DNA of 11,766 bases from Halanaerobium sp. (GCA_003070825.1 QBLP01000036.1:1-11766); one strand, 5' to 3'; positions 1 to 7,380 are shown, counted from the first letter of the stretch. Notes: generated from the letters alone by a model not told the origin. Program-made: numbers and translations.

Positions 1-19
1 AGATGTGTATAAGAGACAG
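1..19. other. Sequencing adapter remnant (Tn5 mosaic end)
   Basis: Bases 1-19 read AGATGTGTATAAGAGACAG, identical to the 19-bp Tn5 mosaic end used in transposase-based (Nextera-type) library preparation. The rbsC reading frame ends exactly where this begins. This is untrimmed adapter at a contig end, not genomic sequence and not a natural transposon end: no transposase or other Tn5 sequence accompanies it. Confidence 0.96.
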
Positions 20-657
20 GTATTAATACCTGATAATTTAGTTGCTGTTTCATTTCCACCAATGGCATAAATATAGCGTCCAAATGGTGTCTTCTTTAAT
101 AAAATATAAATTACTATTAAAAGGATAAACATAATCACAACCGGAATCGGGATTCTACCTAAATAACCGGCACCAAAAAACCTGAATGTTTCGTTGAAAC
201 CTGAAATTGGACGTCCATTTGTATAAATCAGAGTAAAACCTCGGGCAACAGTCATCATTGCCAGGGTAACAATAAAAGCAGGCAGTTTAGCTTTAGCAAC
301 TGCAATTCCATTGAAAAGCCCCAGGGCTGTACCAGCTGCCAGTCCAATTAAAATAGCCAGGAAAACATTAAGTCCTGAGTTGACCATCATCCCTGCTGTA
401 ACTGCACCTGAAAATGCCAGCATTGATCCCACAGAAAGGTCAATCCCACCTGTTAAAATTACCATGGTCATCCCAAATGAAATCACTGCAATAATTGAAA
501 CCTGTCTAATAATATTTAAAATATTAGGTATAGTTAAAAAATAGGGACTCATAAATGAAAGTACAATTACTAGAATTAATAAACCAATTCCTGTTTTGAA
601 TTTATTTAAAGTTTTTAATAAATTTTTATTTTTCATACCATTACTAAGATTATTCAC
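20..657 (-). CDS. rbsC: Ribose ABC transporter permease RbsC (3' part missing)
   Basis: This is the membrane permease of the ribose importer; it forms the inner-membrane channel that works with the ATPase RbsA and a periplasmic ribose-binding protein. I read 212 residues by translating the minus strand. The protein is hydrophobic with several membrane segments (about 24-46, 54-70, 75-92, 97-120, 126-145, 171-187). The family signature GGIDLSVGS is at 70-78, YTNGRPISGF at 145-154, and the cytoplasmic motif GGNETATKLSGIN, where the ATPase docks, at 200-212. The usual length is about 320 residues, so roughly the last third is lost at the contig end. I chose the GTG at 657 because an AAGGAGGA ribosome site lies about 10 nt upstream, inside the end of rbsA; the in-frame ATG at 636 is some 30 nt from it. 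Translation overlaps the rbsA stop, which indicates coupling. rbsB probably follows outside the window. Confidence 0.95.
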
Positions 658-658
658 T

Positions 659-2158
659 TTACTGACTCCTCCTTCCGGTTGCCAGCTTCATTATTGCTTC
701 CTGATCAGCTTCAGCGGCATCCAGCTCTCCCATAATTTCTTTTTCGTGCATTACCAAAATTCTATTACTCAAATTTAATACCTCAGGCAGTTCTGAAGAA
801 ATCAGAATAACTGCCACACCCTGATCAATCAAATCCTGCATCAAATTATAAATCTCTCTTTTAGCCCCAACATCTATTCCCCGAGTAGGTTCATCAAAGA
901 TTACTACCTCAGGTCTGGTTGAAAGCAGTTTAGAGATTACAACTTTCTGCTGATTACCTCCACTTAAGTTTTTAACCAGCTGTTTTTCAGAGGGTGTTTT
1001 AATGTTTAAGTCATCAATATACTTTTCTGCTAGTTCCTTTTCCTGAGCGGCGTCTATAAAGGTATTAGCATTTAAAATTGTTTTCAGCACCGAAATACTT
1101 ATATTATCCGCTACTGAAAGACCGAGGATCAGTCCTTCTTCTTTCCGATCTTCGCTTAAATAGTAGATTCCACTATCTATTGCGTCTGCCGGAGAATCAA
1201 TCTTTAATCTGCTGCCTTTATAGAATATTTGACCCTCTCTGTCTTTAAAAACACCAAAAATTGCTTTGGCTAACTCTGTTCTTCCAGAACCCATGAGACC
1301 TGCAATACCAAGAATTTCTCCTCTTTTTAAAGAAAATGAGGCATTATCAATTTTATTCGGAACTGAAATATTTTCAACTTTTAAAATTTCTTCTCCTGGA
1401 CTAAAACTCATTTTTGGAAAACGGTCTTCAATAGTTCTTCCAACCATCATATTAATCAATTCATCTTCATCAGTTTCAGAAGTTTTAACCTCACCGACAA
1501 ACTGACCGTCTCTTAAAACAGTAACTCGGTCACAGATTTCAAAAACTTCCTCCAGCCGGTGTGAAATATATACAATTGCAATTTCCTGCTCTTTAAGCCT
1601 TTCTATCAACTCAAATAAAATTTCTATTTCCTGGTTAGTCAGAGAAGATGTCGGCTCATCCATTACCAGTATATCAGCGTTCTGCGAAACCGCCTTGGCT
1701 ATCTCAACCATCTGCTGACTACCAATATTTAAATCCTTAATCTTTGCTCTCGGATCAATATCAACTCCCAGCAGATCTAAAACCTCTTCAGTTTTCTGAT
1801 AGAGCTTTTTGTAATTAATAAAAACTCCATTTCGCTCTTCCCTGCCTAAAAATATATTTTCTGCTACATTTAGATAAGGAATCAACTCCAGTTCCTGGTG
1901 AATAATCGCTAAACCGGCATTCTGAGCTTCTTTTGTATTCTGAAATTTTACCGGCTCACCTTTTACAAAGATTTCACCTTCATCACGCTCGTGAATTCCA
2001 TTTAAAACTTTCATCAGGGTTGATTTCCCGGCTCCATTCTCCCCCAAAAGAGCATGAACTTCTCCTTTTTCCAGAGAAAAATTAACACGGTCCAAAGCTT
2101 TAACCCCGGGGAAAGTCTTAGTGATATTTTTCATTTCCAGAACTTTTTGATTTGCCAT
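659..2158 (-). CDS. rbsA: Ribose import ATP-binding protein RbsA
   Basis: This is the cytoplasmic ATPase of the ribose ABC importer, with two fused nucleotide-binding domains in 499 residues, the normal RbsA length. Domain 1 has Walker A GENGAGKST (39-47), Q-loop Gln88, signature IGSQQ (145-149), Walker B ILVMDEP (163-169) and switch His200. Domain 2 has the degenerate Walker A GLMGSGRTE (287-295, Arg in place of Lys), signature LSGGNQQ (398-404), Walker B VVIFDEP (418-424), and ISSEL in place of a switch histidine. This asymmetry is typical of the RbsA/MglA/XylG monosaccharide group and is not damage. The ATG directly follows the rbsD stop codon with no gap, and an AGGAG site lies 11 nt upstream within rbsD. 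Sugar specificity comes from the neighbours rbsK, rbsD and rbsC; the protein alone would not separate ribose from other monosaccharides. Confidence 0.97.
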   Translation of the reverse strand: MANQKVLEMKNITKTFPGVKALDRVNFSLEKGEVHALLGENGAGKSTLMKVLNGIHERDEGEIFVKGEPVKFQNTKEAQNAGLAIIHQELELIPYLNVAENIFLGREERNGVFINYKKLYQKTEEVLDLLGVDIDPRAKIKDLNIGSQQMVEIAKAVSQNADILVMDEPTSSLTNQEIEILFELIERLKEQEIAIVYISHRLEEVFEICDRVTVLRDGQFVGEVKTSETDEDELINMMVGRTIEDRFPKMSFSPGEEILKVENISVPNKIDNASFSLKRGEILGIAGLMGSGRTELAKAIFGVFKDREGQIFYKGSRLKIDSPADAIDSGIYYLSEDRKEEGLILGLSVADNISISVLKTILNANTFIDAAQEKELAEKYIDDLNIKTPSEKQLVKNLSGGNQQKVVISKLLSTRPEVVIFDEPTRGIDVGAKREIYNLMQDLIDQGVAVILISSELPEVLNLSNRILVMHEKEIMGELDAAEADQEAIMKLATGRRSQ

Positions 2159-2554
2159 TTAAAAATCAACTCCTGAGATTAAAATAATATTAGCATAGGG
2201 AATAGTTTCTCCGCTGCGGACTACTGCTCTGGAGTTATGTGTTTCCTGCTTGAATTCAGCGTGTGAAATATACTCAATTTCTATATCAGGCAGCAATTCG
2301 ATTATTTCTCTTTCTAATTCCGGACTTGTTTCCTTAATTTCTTGAGCCAGTATTGCTTTTTCTACAACTAAATCTTTGAGCATCGCTTTTAATATTTCTA
2401 AAAATTTTGGATAGCCTTTGGTCAGCGATAAATCAACTCTTTCAACTTCCTGATGGATTGGCAGCCCACAGTCTGCAACAGTTAGGCTATCTTTATGTCC
2501 CATCTCAGCAACTACTCTGGAAAGTTGACTATTAATTATTCCATTTTTCTTCAT
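2159..2554 (-). CDS. rbsD: D-ribose pyranase RbsD
   Basis: RbsD is a small cytoplasmic enzyme that interconverts the beta-pyranose and beta-furanose forms of D-ribose, supplying the furanose form used by ribokinase. At 131 residues it is close to the E. coli protein (139). Visible family landmarks are the N-terminal MKKNGIINSQLS, the catalytic His20 in MGHKD, Asp28 in VADCGLPI, the second conserved histidine at 98 in YISHAEFKQ, and the C-terminal RSGE...PYANIIL segment (113-125). The ATG is preceded by AAAGGAG about 10 nt upstream, located in the end of rbsK. The spacing to rbsK is 3 nt and to rbsA zero, so it is translated as part of a tight rbsK-D-A-C block. Confidence 0.97.
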   Translation of the reverse strand: MKKNGIINSQLSRVVAEMGHKDSLTVADCGLPIHQEVERVDLSLTKGYPKFLEILKAMLKDLVVEKAILAQEIKETSPELEREIIELLPDIEIEYISHAEFKQETHNSRAVVRSGETIPYANIILISGVDF

Positions 2555-2557
2555 TTC

Positions 2558-3475
2558 TTATTTACTCCTTTCTGCAAGGAATTCATTTAACTCTTCTTTA
2601 TCTGGAATCGAGCTCTGAGCTCCTCTTTTGGTTACCGAATAAGCTGCAGCCTGAACAGCAAATTTCAAAGCTTTTTTTAGGTTGTTTTCTGCAATCAGAC
2701 TGGCTGCAAAAGCTCCAGCAAATACATCACCGGCAGCTGTAGTATCAACTGCTTTTACTTTTAATGTGTCAAGGTGAAGCTCCTTATTTTGGCTGTAATA
2801 ATTGATGCCCTTTTCACCTTCAGTAACTATAATATTTTTTACACCCATCTTAAGTAATTCTCCAATTTTTTCTGCTCTGCTCTTACTTTTAGCTTCAGCC
2901 AGCAATAAGTCTAACTCCCCTTCATTAGGCAGCAGATAATCTACTTTAGCTAAAATATCTGCAGATAGCTTTTGGGCAGGAGCCGGATCCAGAATAATTT
3001 GAGTCTTATTGCTTGAAGCTATTTCTACAATTTTTTCGATAGTATTAACCGGAATCTCCAGCTGTAAAAGAATAATTTCAGCTTCAGCTATTGTATCTTT
3101 TATCTTTTTAATTTTATCAGGGTCAAGTTTATAGTTAGCTCCTGGAGAAACAATAATTCTATTATTTCCCTTTTTATCAACTGTAATTACTGCAACACCT
3201 GTGCTGACACCTTTAATCTCAAAAATATTATCAATTTCTGCTCCGCCAGCTTTTAAACTTGATTTTAACTTCGGAGCAAAACTGTCATCACCACAGGCAC
3301 CAATAAATTCGACCTGATCGCCGAGTTTTGCTGCTGCCAGAGCCTGATTGGCTCCTTTACCACCAGGAATCTGTTCAAACTTACCGCCAATTAAAGTTTC
3401 TCCTTCTTCAGGATAGCGCTCTGTTTCTACAACCAAATCCATATTCATACTTCCAATAACAAGTATTTTGGACAA
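2558..3475 (-). CDS. rbsK: Ribokinase RbsK
   Basis: RbsK is a cytoplasmic PfkB-family sugar kinase that converts ribose plus ATP to ribose 5-phosphate, linking uptake to the pentose phosphate pathway. The 305 residues match the family length. The first PfkB signature region contains GGKGANQA (38-45), which contacts the sugar. The second is DTTAAGDVFAG (244-254), where Asp250 is the catalytic base and AAGD forms the anion hole. PNEGE (183-187) and the terminal GAQSSIP (285-291) are also typical. The start is TTG at 3475: an AGGTGA site lies about 5 nt upstream and the first residues (SKILVIGSMNMD) begin exactly at the family's first beta strand, while the nearest ATG, at residue 10, would remove it. 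It lies 50 bp after rbsR in the same orientation and just before rbsD. Confidence 0.97.
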   Translation of the reverse strand: MSKILVIGSMNMDLVVETERYPEEGETLIGGKFEQIPGGKGANQALAAAKLGDQVEFIGACGDDSFAPKLKSSLKAGGAEIDNIFEIKGVSTGVAVITVDKKGNNRIIVSPGANYKLDPDKIKKIKDTIAEAEIILLQLEIPVNTIEKIVEIASSNKTQIILDPAPAQKLSADILAKVDYLLPNEGELDLLLAEAKSKSRAEKIGELLKMGVKNIIVTEGEKGINYYSQNKELHLDTLKVKAVDTTAAGDVFAGAFAASLIAENNLKKALKFAVQAAAYSVTKRGAQSSIPDKEELNEFLAERSK

Positions 3476-3525
3476 TTAATTCACCTGCTTTCTTATTTGT
3501 GCTAAGTTCAAATAGTAAATTATAT

Positions 3526-4518
3526 TTAAACTGATTCTCTAATAATTAAATTTGTTTTTAAAATATGATCTTCAATCTCTATTTGCTGGTTGTTGATCAT
3601 CCGCAAAAGCACTGTCACTGCCCTCTCCCCCATACTGTATTTGGGCTGCCTCATTGTGGTTAGCTCTGGTCTTAACAGTGAGGCGATGTCAATATCATCA
3701 TGACCCGCAACAGCTATATCATCAGGAATTTTTAAACCAGCTGCAAATAATGCCTTATATACCCCAGCAGCACTTAAGTCATTGGCCGCAAAAACTGCTG
3801 ATGGTCTATCTTTAAGCTTAAGTAGTCTCTGCATTGCCTTAAATCCAGAATGCTGGGTATAATCTCCTTCAATAATATAATCATTATTAATTTCTACTTC
3901 ATAATTTTTGAGTGCTTTTTTATATCCTTCCAAACGCTCGCGAGCAGTAGTAGTATTTAAATCACCACTGATATGAGCAATTTTGCGATGGCCTTTTTTG
4001 AGCATATATTCGACCATCTGATAGGCAGAATTTTTGTTGTCGATACTGACCAGAGGGTAAGAATCAGTGAGCACTGATCTATCAATCTGAACCACAGGGT
4101 AATTAGTTGACTTTAATTCTTTGAGTATTTTTTCGTTTCCCAGTGACAGAGAAACAATTAGACCATCTACCTGTTTGCTTTTAAATAATTCAACTGCCTT
4201 TTTTTCCCGCTCTAAATGATTATCTGTATTGAAAAAGATAACCGAATAACCTAGTTTTTGTGCTTTATCTTCAACTGCTCTTGCCACCTGAGGAAAAAAT
4301 GGGTTGCTGATATCAGGAATAATCAGTCCAATGGTATGAGTTTTCTGCATTACCAGACCTCTGGCCACACTGTTGGGATTATAATTCATCTCATCTATTA
4401 TTTTTAATATTTTAGCTCTTGTATCATCTCCAACATCAGGCTTGTTGTTTATAACCCGGGATACAGTTGTAACTGATACATCTGCTTCTCTAGCAATATC
4501 TTTAATTGTAACTTTCAT
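3526..4518 (-). CDS. rbsR: LacI-family ribose operon repressor RbsR
   Basis: This is a LacI/GalR-type regulator of 330 residues. The N-terminal helix-turn-helix spans about 4-23 (TIKDIAREADVSVTTVSRVI), followed by the hinge helix NPNSVARGL (48-56), which inserts into the centre of the operator. The rest is a periplasmic-binding-protein-like effector domain, beginning at HTIGLIIPDISNPFF (61-75) and ending in the family motif LIIRESV. Position as first gene before rbsK-D-A-C makes it the likely ribose-responsive repressor RbsR; the ligand is inferred from context. I chose the ATG at 4518: the classical LacI start MKVTIKDIA begins there and an AGGTGA site lies 5 nt upstream. The open frame continues upstream to 4656, but that extension runs through the operator and promoter and has no ribosome site. 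Its own promoter carries two LacI-type operator elements, implying autoregulation. Confidence 0.93.
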   Translation of the reverse strand: MKVTIKDIAREADVSVTTVSRVINNKPDVGDDTRAKILKIIDEMNYNPNSVARGLVMQKTHTIGLIIPDISNPFFPQVARAVEDKAQKLGYSVIFFNTDNHLEREKKAVELFKSKQVDGLIVSLSLGNEKILKELKSTNYPVVQIDRSVLTDSYPLVSIDNKNSAYQMVEYMLKKGHRKIAHISGDLNTTTARERLEGYKKALKNYEVEINNDYIIEGDYTQHSGFKAMQRLLKLKDRPSAVFAANDLSAAGVYKALFAAGLKIPDDIAVAGHDDIDIASLLRPELTTMRQPKYSMGERAVTVLLRMINNQQIEIEDHILKTNLIIRESV

Positions 4519-4596
4519 AAGTATCACCTGATTTATAAGGATTTTAAAACTTTGATTAGCTTTATGAATTATATGTAAAACCAAAACCATTTTTTC

Positions 4597-4620
4597 GTTA
4601 ACGTTTACGGTATCGTTTAC
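4597..4620. promoter_or_regulatory. Tandem LacI-type operator elements for RbsR
   Basis: GTTAACGTTTAC (4597-4608) is an almost perfect 12-bp dyad around a central CG and matches the GTAAACGTTTAC pattern typical of LacI/CcpA-family operators, with one mismatch. Directly abutting it, 4609-4620 reads GGTATCGTTTAC, with an intact right half (GTTTAC) and a degraded left half. The two lie at about +1 to +24 of the predicted rbs transcript, where a bound repressor would block initiation or clearance. RbsR as the binder is an inference from location; CcpA could recognise the same pattern. Confidence 0.75.
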
Positions 4621-4627
4621 AATTATG

Positions 4628-4656
4628 ATTATAAAATATTCTGAAAAATAATGCAA
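4628..4656 (-). promoter_or_regulatory. Promoter of the rbsRKDAC operon
   Basis: On the minus strand there is a -35 box TTGCAT (4656-4651), a spacer of exactly 17 bp (4650-4634), and a perfect -10 box TATAAT (4633-4628). Transcription should start near 4621, about 100 nt upstream of the rbsR ATG and right at the edge of the tandem operator. It is the only good promoter upstream of the rbs genes in the same orientation, after the terminator of the preceding operon. Confidence 0.8.
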
Positions 4657-4801
4657 GTAATAATTCTTTAATATTAAGCTAATATCCTGCTTCAGATCAA
4701 TTTATCTCTTTTTTAATAATAATTAATCTGTATAAGTCTTTAATAATCTCTTTTACTAAATTTATTACTACTAAAACAATTTCTTAGACAGTTTTTCTTC
4801 T
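4657..4801. other. AT-rich spacer between madM terminator and rbs promoter
   Basis: This stretch, part of the roughly 350-bp gap between madM and rbsR, holds no supported gene. It is very AT-rich. Apart from the inverted repeat at its right end (AGTTTTTCTT at 4790-4799, continuing across the terminator tract) I see no structured element, no clear second promoter and no RNA gene. Confidence 0.6.
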
Positions 4802-4840
4802 AAAAAAAAAGAAAAACTCCCCGGGGGAGGGGAGTAAAAT
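4802..4840 (-). terminator. Intrinsic terminator of the CoA-transferase/madLM operon
   Basis: On the minus strand, ACTCCCC (4835-4829) and GGGGAGT (4822-4816) form a GC-rich 7-bp stem with a 6-nt loop. It is followed by TTTT, one C, and nine T (4815-4802). It lies about 35 nt after the madM stop codon. The tract after the stem in the plus direction is not T-rich, so the terminator acts only for leftward transcription. The T-tract also lies in a second inverted repeat (4790-4818). Confidence 0.9.
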
Positions 4841-4869
4841 TATATAAATTTAATTATAATAGCTTAATT

Positions 4870-5640
4870 TTAGATCAGAATTGCTCTGATTATTACAAAA
4901 CCAATTGAAGGAACAATTAAAGTTCCCAGACCGGTGTAAAAAGTTGCAGTCATAGCACCATAAGGAACTAACTCCGGAGCTGTTGCTGCCAGTCCACCGG
5001 CAACTCCACTTGTTGTCCCAATCAATCCACCATAGACCATTGCTGAAGTTGGATTATCCAACCCAACAAGATTAGCAATGAATGGTGTTATTACCATTGT
5101 CATTATTGATTTAACCAACCCGGCTGCAACAGAAATAGCAATAATCTCCGAACTTACTCCAAGGGCGGTTCCCGTTACCGGGCCAACAATAAAGGTTACT
5201 GCTCCTGCACCGATAGTTGTAACTTCAGCTGGATCTGTATAACCTAAAACAATGGCAATAGTACTACCAACTGCAAAGGAGAAAACAACTCCAACCAGCA
5301 GCGAAATAACTCCAACCGGTCCCGCCTTTTTAAGGTTTTTAATCTTAACTCCATAGGCAGTAGAAATAATAGTATAATCTCTCAGCATACTGCCACCTAA
5401 AAGACCAATACCGGCTCCACCAAATATTGACACATCTGCCAGACCGCTGCTGCCGCCTGTAGCCTTACCACCAATATAAGCTAAAACAAGTCCTGTGATA
5501 ATAGCCAGCGCTGAGGCTATTCTTTCCTCGCCCAGCATAACCGAAATTTTCTTAGTTACATACATAATCAAAGCTACCAGAGCTATCGAAATAATTAAAT
5601 GATCAGCTCCAGCAAAAGAATTAATTGCATCTGTCAACAA
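4870..5640 (-). CDS. madM: Malonate:Na+ symporter subunit MadM
   Basis: MadM is the large subunit of the two-component MadL/MadM carrier first described for the sodium-dependent malonate transporter of Malonomonas rubra. The 256 residues, about the usual length, are almost entirely hydrophobic with many glycine-rich membrane segments (roughly 13-29, 42-58, 70-84, 107-134, 141-161, 164-190, 201-219, 231-254). Characteristic stretches include SIFGGAGIGLLGGSMLRDY (71-89), GAGAVTFIVGPVTGTALG (144-161) and GGLIGTTSGVAGGL (204-217). The start is TTG at 5640 (a TTG pair), with a modest GGAAG site about 10 nt upstream; no suitable ATG lies nearby. It follows madL by 36 nt and precedes a terminator, so it is the last gene of the operon. 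The substrate could be malonate or a related dicarboxylate; the family assignment is stronger than the substrate. Confidence 0.88.
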   Translation of the reverse strand: MLTDAINSFAGADHLIISIALVALIMYVTKKISVMLGEERIASALAIITGLVLAYIGGKATGGSSGLADVSIFGGAGIGLLGGSMLRDYTIISTAYGVKIKNLKKAGPVGVISLLVGVVFSFAVGSTIAIVLGYTDPAEVTTIGAGAVTFIVGPVTGTALGVSSEIIAISVAAGLVKSIMTMVITPFIANLVGLDNPTSAMVYGGLIGTTSGVAGGLAATAPELVPYGAMTATFYTGLGTLIVPSIGFVIIRAILI

Positions 5641-5676
5641 TTCAAATCACTTCCATTTCTATTTTTATTAAATATC

Positions 5677-6039
5677 TTATTTTTTTAATTTTGATAATAA
5701 AGGAACTAAAAACATTGCGCCAACTGTAGCCAGTCCACCAGCTAATATAGCGACCAGACCACCATTAATTGCTCCAACTACATTTAATCTGGCTGCCATA
5801 GCAACAATTATTGGGATATATAAGGCACTTAAGAATTTAATCCCGTTTTCTGTTCTTTCTTTAAATACTCTGCCTCTTTTGTTTTCTAAGTAATTTACAG
5901 CAAGTACCATAAACAGCATTGCCAGACCAACACCACCAACATCGCCACCCGTTCCAATAAACTGACCTAAAATTCTACCTAAAAATGAGCCAAGCAGCAT
6001 AAAAAAGGCCACAAAACCCATACCAATAATCTCCATCAT
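5677..6039 (-). CDS. madL: Malonate transporter subunit MadL
   Basis: MadL is the small membrane subunit that pairs with MadM. It has 120 residues with four predicted membrane segments (about 6-27, 35-50, 67-84, 88-115), a glycine-rich GGDVGGVG motif (31-38) and a positively charged loop ENKRGRVFKER (52-62), which should face the cytoplasm. The start is one of two adjacent ATGs, at 6039 or 6036; AAAGGAG is 4 nt from the first and 7 nt from the second, so the second may be the one used. It lies 43 nt after the CoA-transferase gene and 36 nt before madM, in the same orientation, consistent with one transcript. Confidence 0.87.
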   Translation of the reverse strand: MMEIIGMGFVAFFMLLGSFLGRILGQFIGTGGDVGGVGLAMLFMVLAVNYLENKRGRVFKERTENGIKFLSALYIPIIVAMAARLNVVGAINGGLVAILAGGLATVGAMFLVPLLSKLKK

Positions 6040-6082
6040 TCCACTCCTTTATCTATTTAAATGTTTTTTCTGTCTAAAATGT

Positions 6083-7288
6083 CTAAGCAATAATTCCCTG
6101 TTCCCGCATCTCTTTAATCTCCTGATCACTAAAACCAAGATCTTCTTTCAGAATTGAATCAGTATGCTCACCCTTAGCAGGTGCATGACTTTTTATTTCA
6201 CCTGGTGTTTCTGAAAGATGAAATGGTGAACCGGCAACTTTAACTTTACCAATACCTGGCTGTTCTAAATCCACTATCATTTTTCTGTATTTTAAATTGT
6301 CATCTTCAACTACCTTATCAACGGTATTTACCGGGGAGTAAGGAAGATCATATTCTTCAAAAATTGATTCCCATTCTGCAGTAGTTTTCTCCTTTAATCT
6401 TTTAGCAAGAATCGGAATTAATTCACTTTTATTTTCTGCCCTTAAAGGATTTGTTTTAAATCTCTCATCACCAGCAAGCTCCGCCATCTCGAGCGCCTCA
6501 CAGAATTTTTGCCATAAATTATCATTACCGATTGGTGTTACAATATAATTATCTTTAGTTTTAAATGACTGGAAGGGTACAATTGTCGGATGAGCTCCAC
6601 CTAAAGGTCCTGGAATTTCTCCGGCCATTGTATATCTGGCAATAGCATTTTCTAAAACAGATACCAGGCCATCTACCATTGACATGTCAACATGCTGTCC
6701 CTTTCCTGTTCTATCTCGGTGGCGAAGGGCACTCAAAATACCAATTACAGCCTGATGTCCTGCCATAATATCTCCAATTGAACTTCCAACCCGGCAGGGC
6801 TCCCCACCTTCAGGGCCAGTGATGCTCATTAAACCACTATATGCCTGGGCCACCATATCATAGGCAGGCTTGCTGGCATATTCTTCTAGAGCATCATGGC
6901 CAAAGCCACAAATTGAACAATAGATTATATCTTCTTTGATTTTTTTCATTTCCTGATAGGAAAAACCAAGTTTTTTCATTGTCGTTGGCCGATAATTTTC
7001 TACAACTACATCTGCATCACTAATTAAGTTTCTTAATAGTTCTTTTCCTTTTTCTTCTTTCAAATTTAAAACAACACTTTTTTTGTTGCGGTTAATACTG
7101 ATAAAGTAGCCACTTTTTTGTTCTCCAGCCTCATCCTCAACAAAAGGACCAAATTGTCTGGAATCATCACCATAAGGTGGCTCCACCTTAATAACTTCTG
7201 CACCTAAATCGGCTAAAATCATTGTTGCAAATGGTGCTGCTAAAACATGACTTAAATCAATTACCTTTACTCCGTCTAATGCGCCCAC
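6083..7288 (-). CDS. CaiB/BaiF (class III) CoA-transferase
   Basis: This cytoplasmic enzyme moves CoA between carboxylic acids via an aspartyl anhydride intermediate. Its 401 residues show the family start (LDGVKVIDLSHVLAAPFATMILADLGAEVIKVE), the NRNKKSVVLNLK segment (67-78), VVENYRPTTMKKLGF (95-109), and KPAYDMVAQAYSGLMSITGP (140-159). SSIGDIMAG (169-177) follows, in which Asp173 corresponds to the catalytic aspartate (Asp169) of formyl-CoA transferase. The start is GTG at 7288 with an AGGAGGAG site 7 nt upstream. Being first in the operon with madL and madM, it probably activates the imported acid, for instance by transferring CoA from acetyl-CoA or succinyl-CoA to malonate. The acid is inferred, because sequence alone does not fix the substrate in this family. 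No acyl-CoA or malonate decarboxylase gene is in view. Confidence 0.9.
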   Translation of the reverse strand: MGALDGVKVIDLSHVLAAPFATMILADLGAEVIKVEPPYGDDSRQFGPFVEDEAGEQKSGYFISINRNKKSVVLNLKEEKGKELLRNLISDADVVVENYRPTTMKKLGFSYQEMKKIKEDIIYCSICGFGHDALEEYASKPAYDMVAQAYSGLMSITGPEGGEPCRVGSSIGDIMAGHQAVIGILSALRHRDRTGKGQHVDMSMVDGLVSVLENAIARYTMAGEIPGPLGGAHPTIVPFQSFKTKDNYIVTPIGNDNLWQKFCEALEMAELAGDERFKTNPLRAENKSELIPILAKRLKEKTTAEWESIFEEYDLPYSPVNTVDKVVEDDNLKYRKMIVDLEQPGIGKVKVAGSPFHLSETPGEIKSHAPAKGEHTDSILKEDLGFSDQEIKEMREQGIIA

Positions 7289-7343
7289 AAAAAATCTCCT
7301 CCTATAATTATATTAAAATGTTTATTTTTTATTCAAATTCAAA

Positions 7344-7380
7344 AATTCGACCACCAGTCAATATGACTCATAGTCGAATT
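7344..7380. promoter_or_regulatory. 37-bp nested dyad overlapping the CoA-transferase promoter
   Basis: Perfect outer arms AATTCGAC (7344-7351) and GTCGAATT (7373-7380) enclose perfect inner arms AGTCA (7356-7360) and TGACT (7364-7368) around a 3-bp centre. The 4-nt segments between them (7352-7355, 7369-7372) could largely pair in RNA by G-U and A-U pairs. The dyad covers the 3' end of the -10 box and the predicted start site. It is a candidate operator, or, in the transcript, a hairpin near the 5' end. No regulator gene for it is in the window. Confidence 0.6.

Noticed and set aside
19..30. Palindrome GGTATTAATACC at the left edge
   Set aside because: Its first base belongs to the sequencing adapter, so the palindrome is an artefact of the junction.
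311..778. Plus-strand open frames over rbsC and the end of rbsA
   Set aside because: They are antisense to strongly recognised proteins, have no family resemblance and no convincing ribosome sites.
1276..1300. Degenerate second Walker A of RbsA as a damaging mutation
   Set aside because: Loss of the lysine in the second site is normal in RbsA/MglA-type ATPases.
1266..1505. 79-residue plus-strand open frame inside rbsA
   Set aside because: Antisense shadow of a fully conserved ATPase gene.
4519..4656. Upstream extension of the rbsR reading frame (46 extra residues)
   Set aside because: It runs through the -35/-10 boxes and operators, lacks a ribosome site, and the classical LacI N-terminus begins at 4518 with a good site.
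4680..4790. A second promoter in the AT-rich spacer upstream of rbsR
   Set aside because: Only weak matches such as TTGATC with TTAATA are present; the promoter at 4628-4656 is far better.
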